Part shown: positions 40,723-40,864 of the stretch, one piece after another
How the letters are laid out: each line of letters opens with the position of its first letter
How positions within the stretch are numbered: position 1 is the first letter of the stretch
Assembly: GCA_945833895.1 (NCBI GenBank)
Contig: CAMAGQ010000001.1
Span: forward strand, 1-40,864
Direction: 5' to 3'
Source: an uncultured bacterium
GTDB lineage: Bacteria > Cyanobacteriota > Vampirovibrionia > Gastranaerophilales > Gastranaerophilaceae
DNA length: 40,864 nt
Notes under the pieces: generated by a model
Told to the model about the DNA's origin: nothing
The model's input: the letters and a program-made list of their open reading frames with translations, nothing else
Databases searched by the model: none
Program-made: the position numbers and the translations under genes

Positions 40723-40759
40723 AAAAAAAGAGGCAGAGGTTAACCCCTCTGCTTTTTTA
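40723..40759. terminator. Bidirectional terminator after ftsZ
   Basis: The stem GCAGAGG / CCTCTGC (40733-40739 with 40746-40752) is preceded by A7 and followed by T6, so it can end ftsZ transcripts and those of the convergent gene, whose stop codon lies in its T-run. Confidence 0.9.
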
Positions 40760-40864
40760 TTCTGTAAGTATGGAAAGGTTGAGTATTTCTATATCATCGT
40801 AATCAATTCTGTCATTTCTGTTCATGTTATAACCTGTTTTGATTGTAACCTGATTTTTTGAGTT
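40757..40864 (-). CDS. C-terminal end of an unknown leftward gene (partial)
   Basis: On the minus strand a frame is open from the window edge for 35 codons and stops with TAA at 40759-40757. It encodes NSKNQVTIKTGYNMNRN and then DRIDYDDIEILNLSILTE. The family cannot be named. The convergent layout and shared terminator with ftsZ support it as a real gene end. Confidence 0.55.
   Translation of the reverse strand, partial: NSKNQVTIKTGYNMNRNDRIDYDDIEILNLSILTE

Overview
The window is AT-rich and densely coded on both strands. It looks like chromosome from an uncultured gut cyanobacterial relative (Gastranaerophilales / Melainabacteria type). That is inference, based on: FtsZ ending in a cyanobacteria-like IPDFLKR peptide; a ClpC-type ATPase with a UVR linker; a sigma-70 protein without region 1.1; and several proteins without clear relatives that carry short N-terminal signatures (FTGG, SFTSNP) I associate with this lineage. 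No rRNA is present to confirm it. There are three tRNA genes (Arg-ACG, Pro-CGG, Val-TAC) and no integrase, transposase, phage or CRISPR locus.

Layout. 0.1-3 kb: tRNA-Arg, then a leftward membrane-anchored GT5-like glycosyltransferase with a LysM-like insert. 3.1-10.4 kb: leftward clpC, smpB, an unknown protein, an orphan Opp-type ATPase, a dihydrolipoamide dehydrogenase-like protein and alanine racemase. 10.5-15 kb: a rightward run of two tandem ArsP_2-like permeases, a TPR-GT9 fusion and a zinc dehydrogenase. 15-20.4 kb: phosphohexomutase, a lone sugar-type ABC permease, a possible 46-aa protein, a CoA-disulfide-reductase-like flavoprotein and a second FAD protein. 20.4-20.9 kb: a gene-free stretch with degenerate repeats. 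20.9-25.2 kb: MnmC-type methyltransferase, homoserine kinase, a small ferredoxin and two related membrane miniproteins flanking tRNA-Pro, then tRNA-Val. 25.3-30.6 kb: sigma factor, recN with a SEC-C protein, leuD and an odd histidine-phosphatase-like protein. 30.6-34 kb: radical SAM protein, AI-2E-type permease and a Met/Gln-rich coiled-coil protein. 34.3-38.3 kb: a REC-PAS-kinase, a NarL-type regulator and a large exported protein of unknown function. 38.3-40.9 kb: GIY-YIG protein, NAD kinase, ftsZ and the tail of a further leftward gene.

Most of the content is housekeeping: proteolysis, trans-translation, cell wall, tRNA modification, amino-acid synthesis, NADP, DNA repair and division. The less ordinary parts are (i) genes with no Shine-Dalgarno whose -10 box lies 6-11 nt before the start codon, suggesting leaderless mRNAs (oppF-like, ABC permease, CoADR-like, mnmC-like, kinase, GIY-YIG, nadK); (ii) a terminator-like hairpin that buries the ferredoxin ribosome site; (iii) a 22-bp palindrome upstream of the clpC promoter; (iv) the paired permeases with CCHH loops; (v) the LysM-containing, membrane-anchored glycosyltransferase; (vi) the sensor/regulator/exported-protein cluster; and (vii) two intergenic regions sharing repeat debris. 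I found no clearly new multi-gene defence or mobile system.
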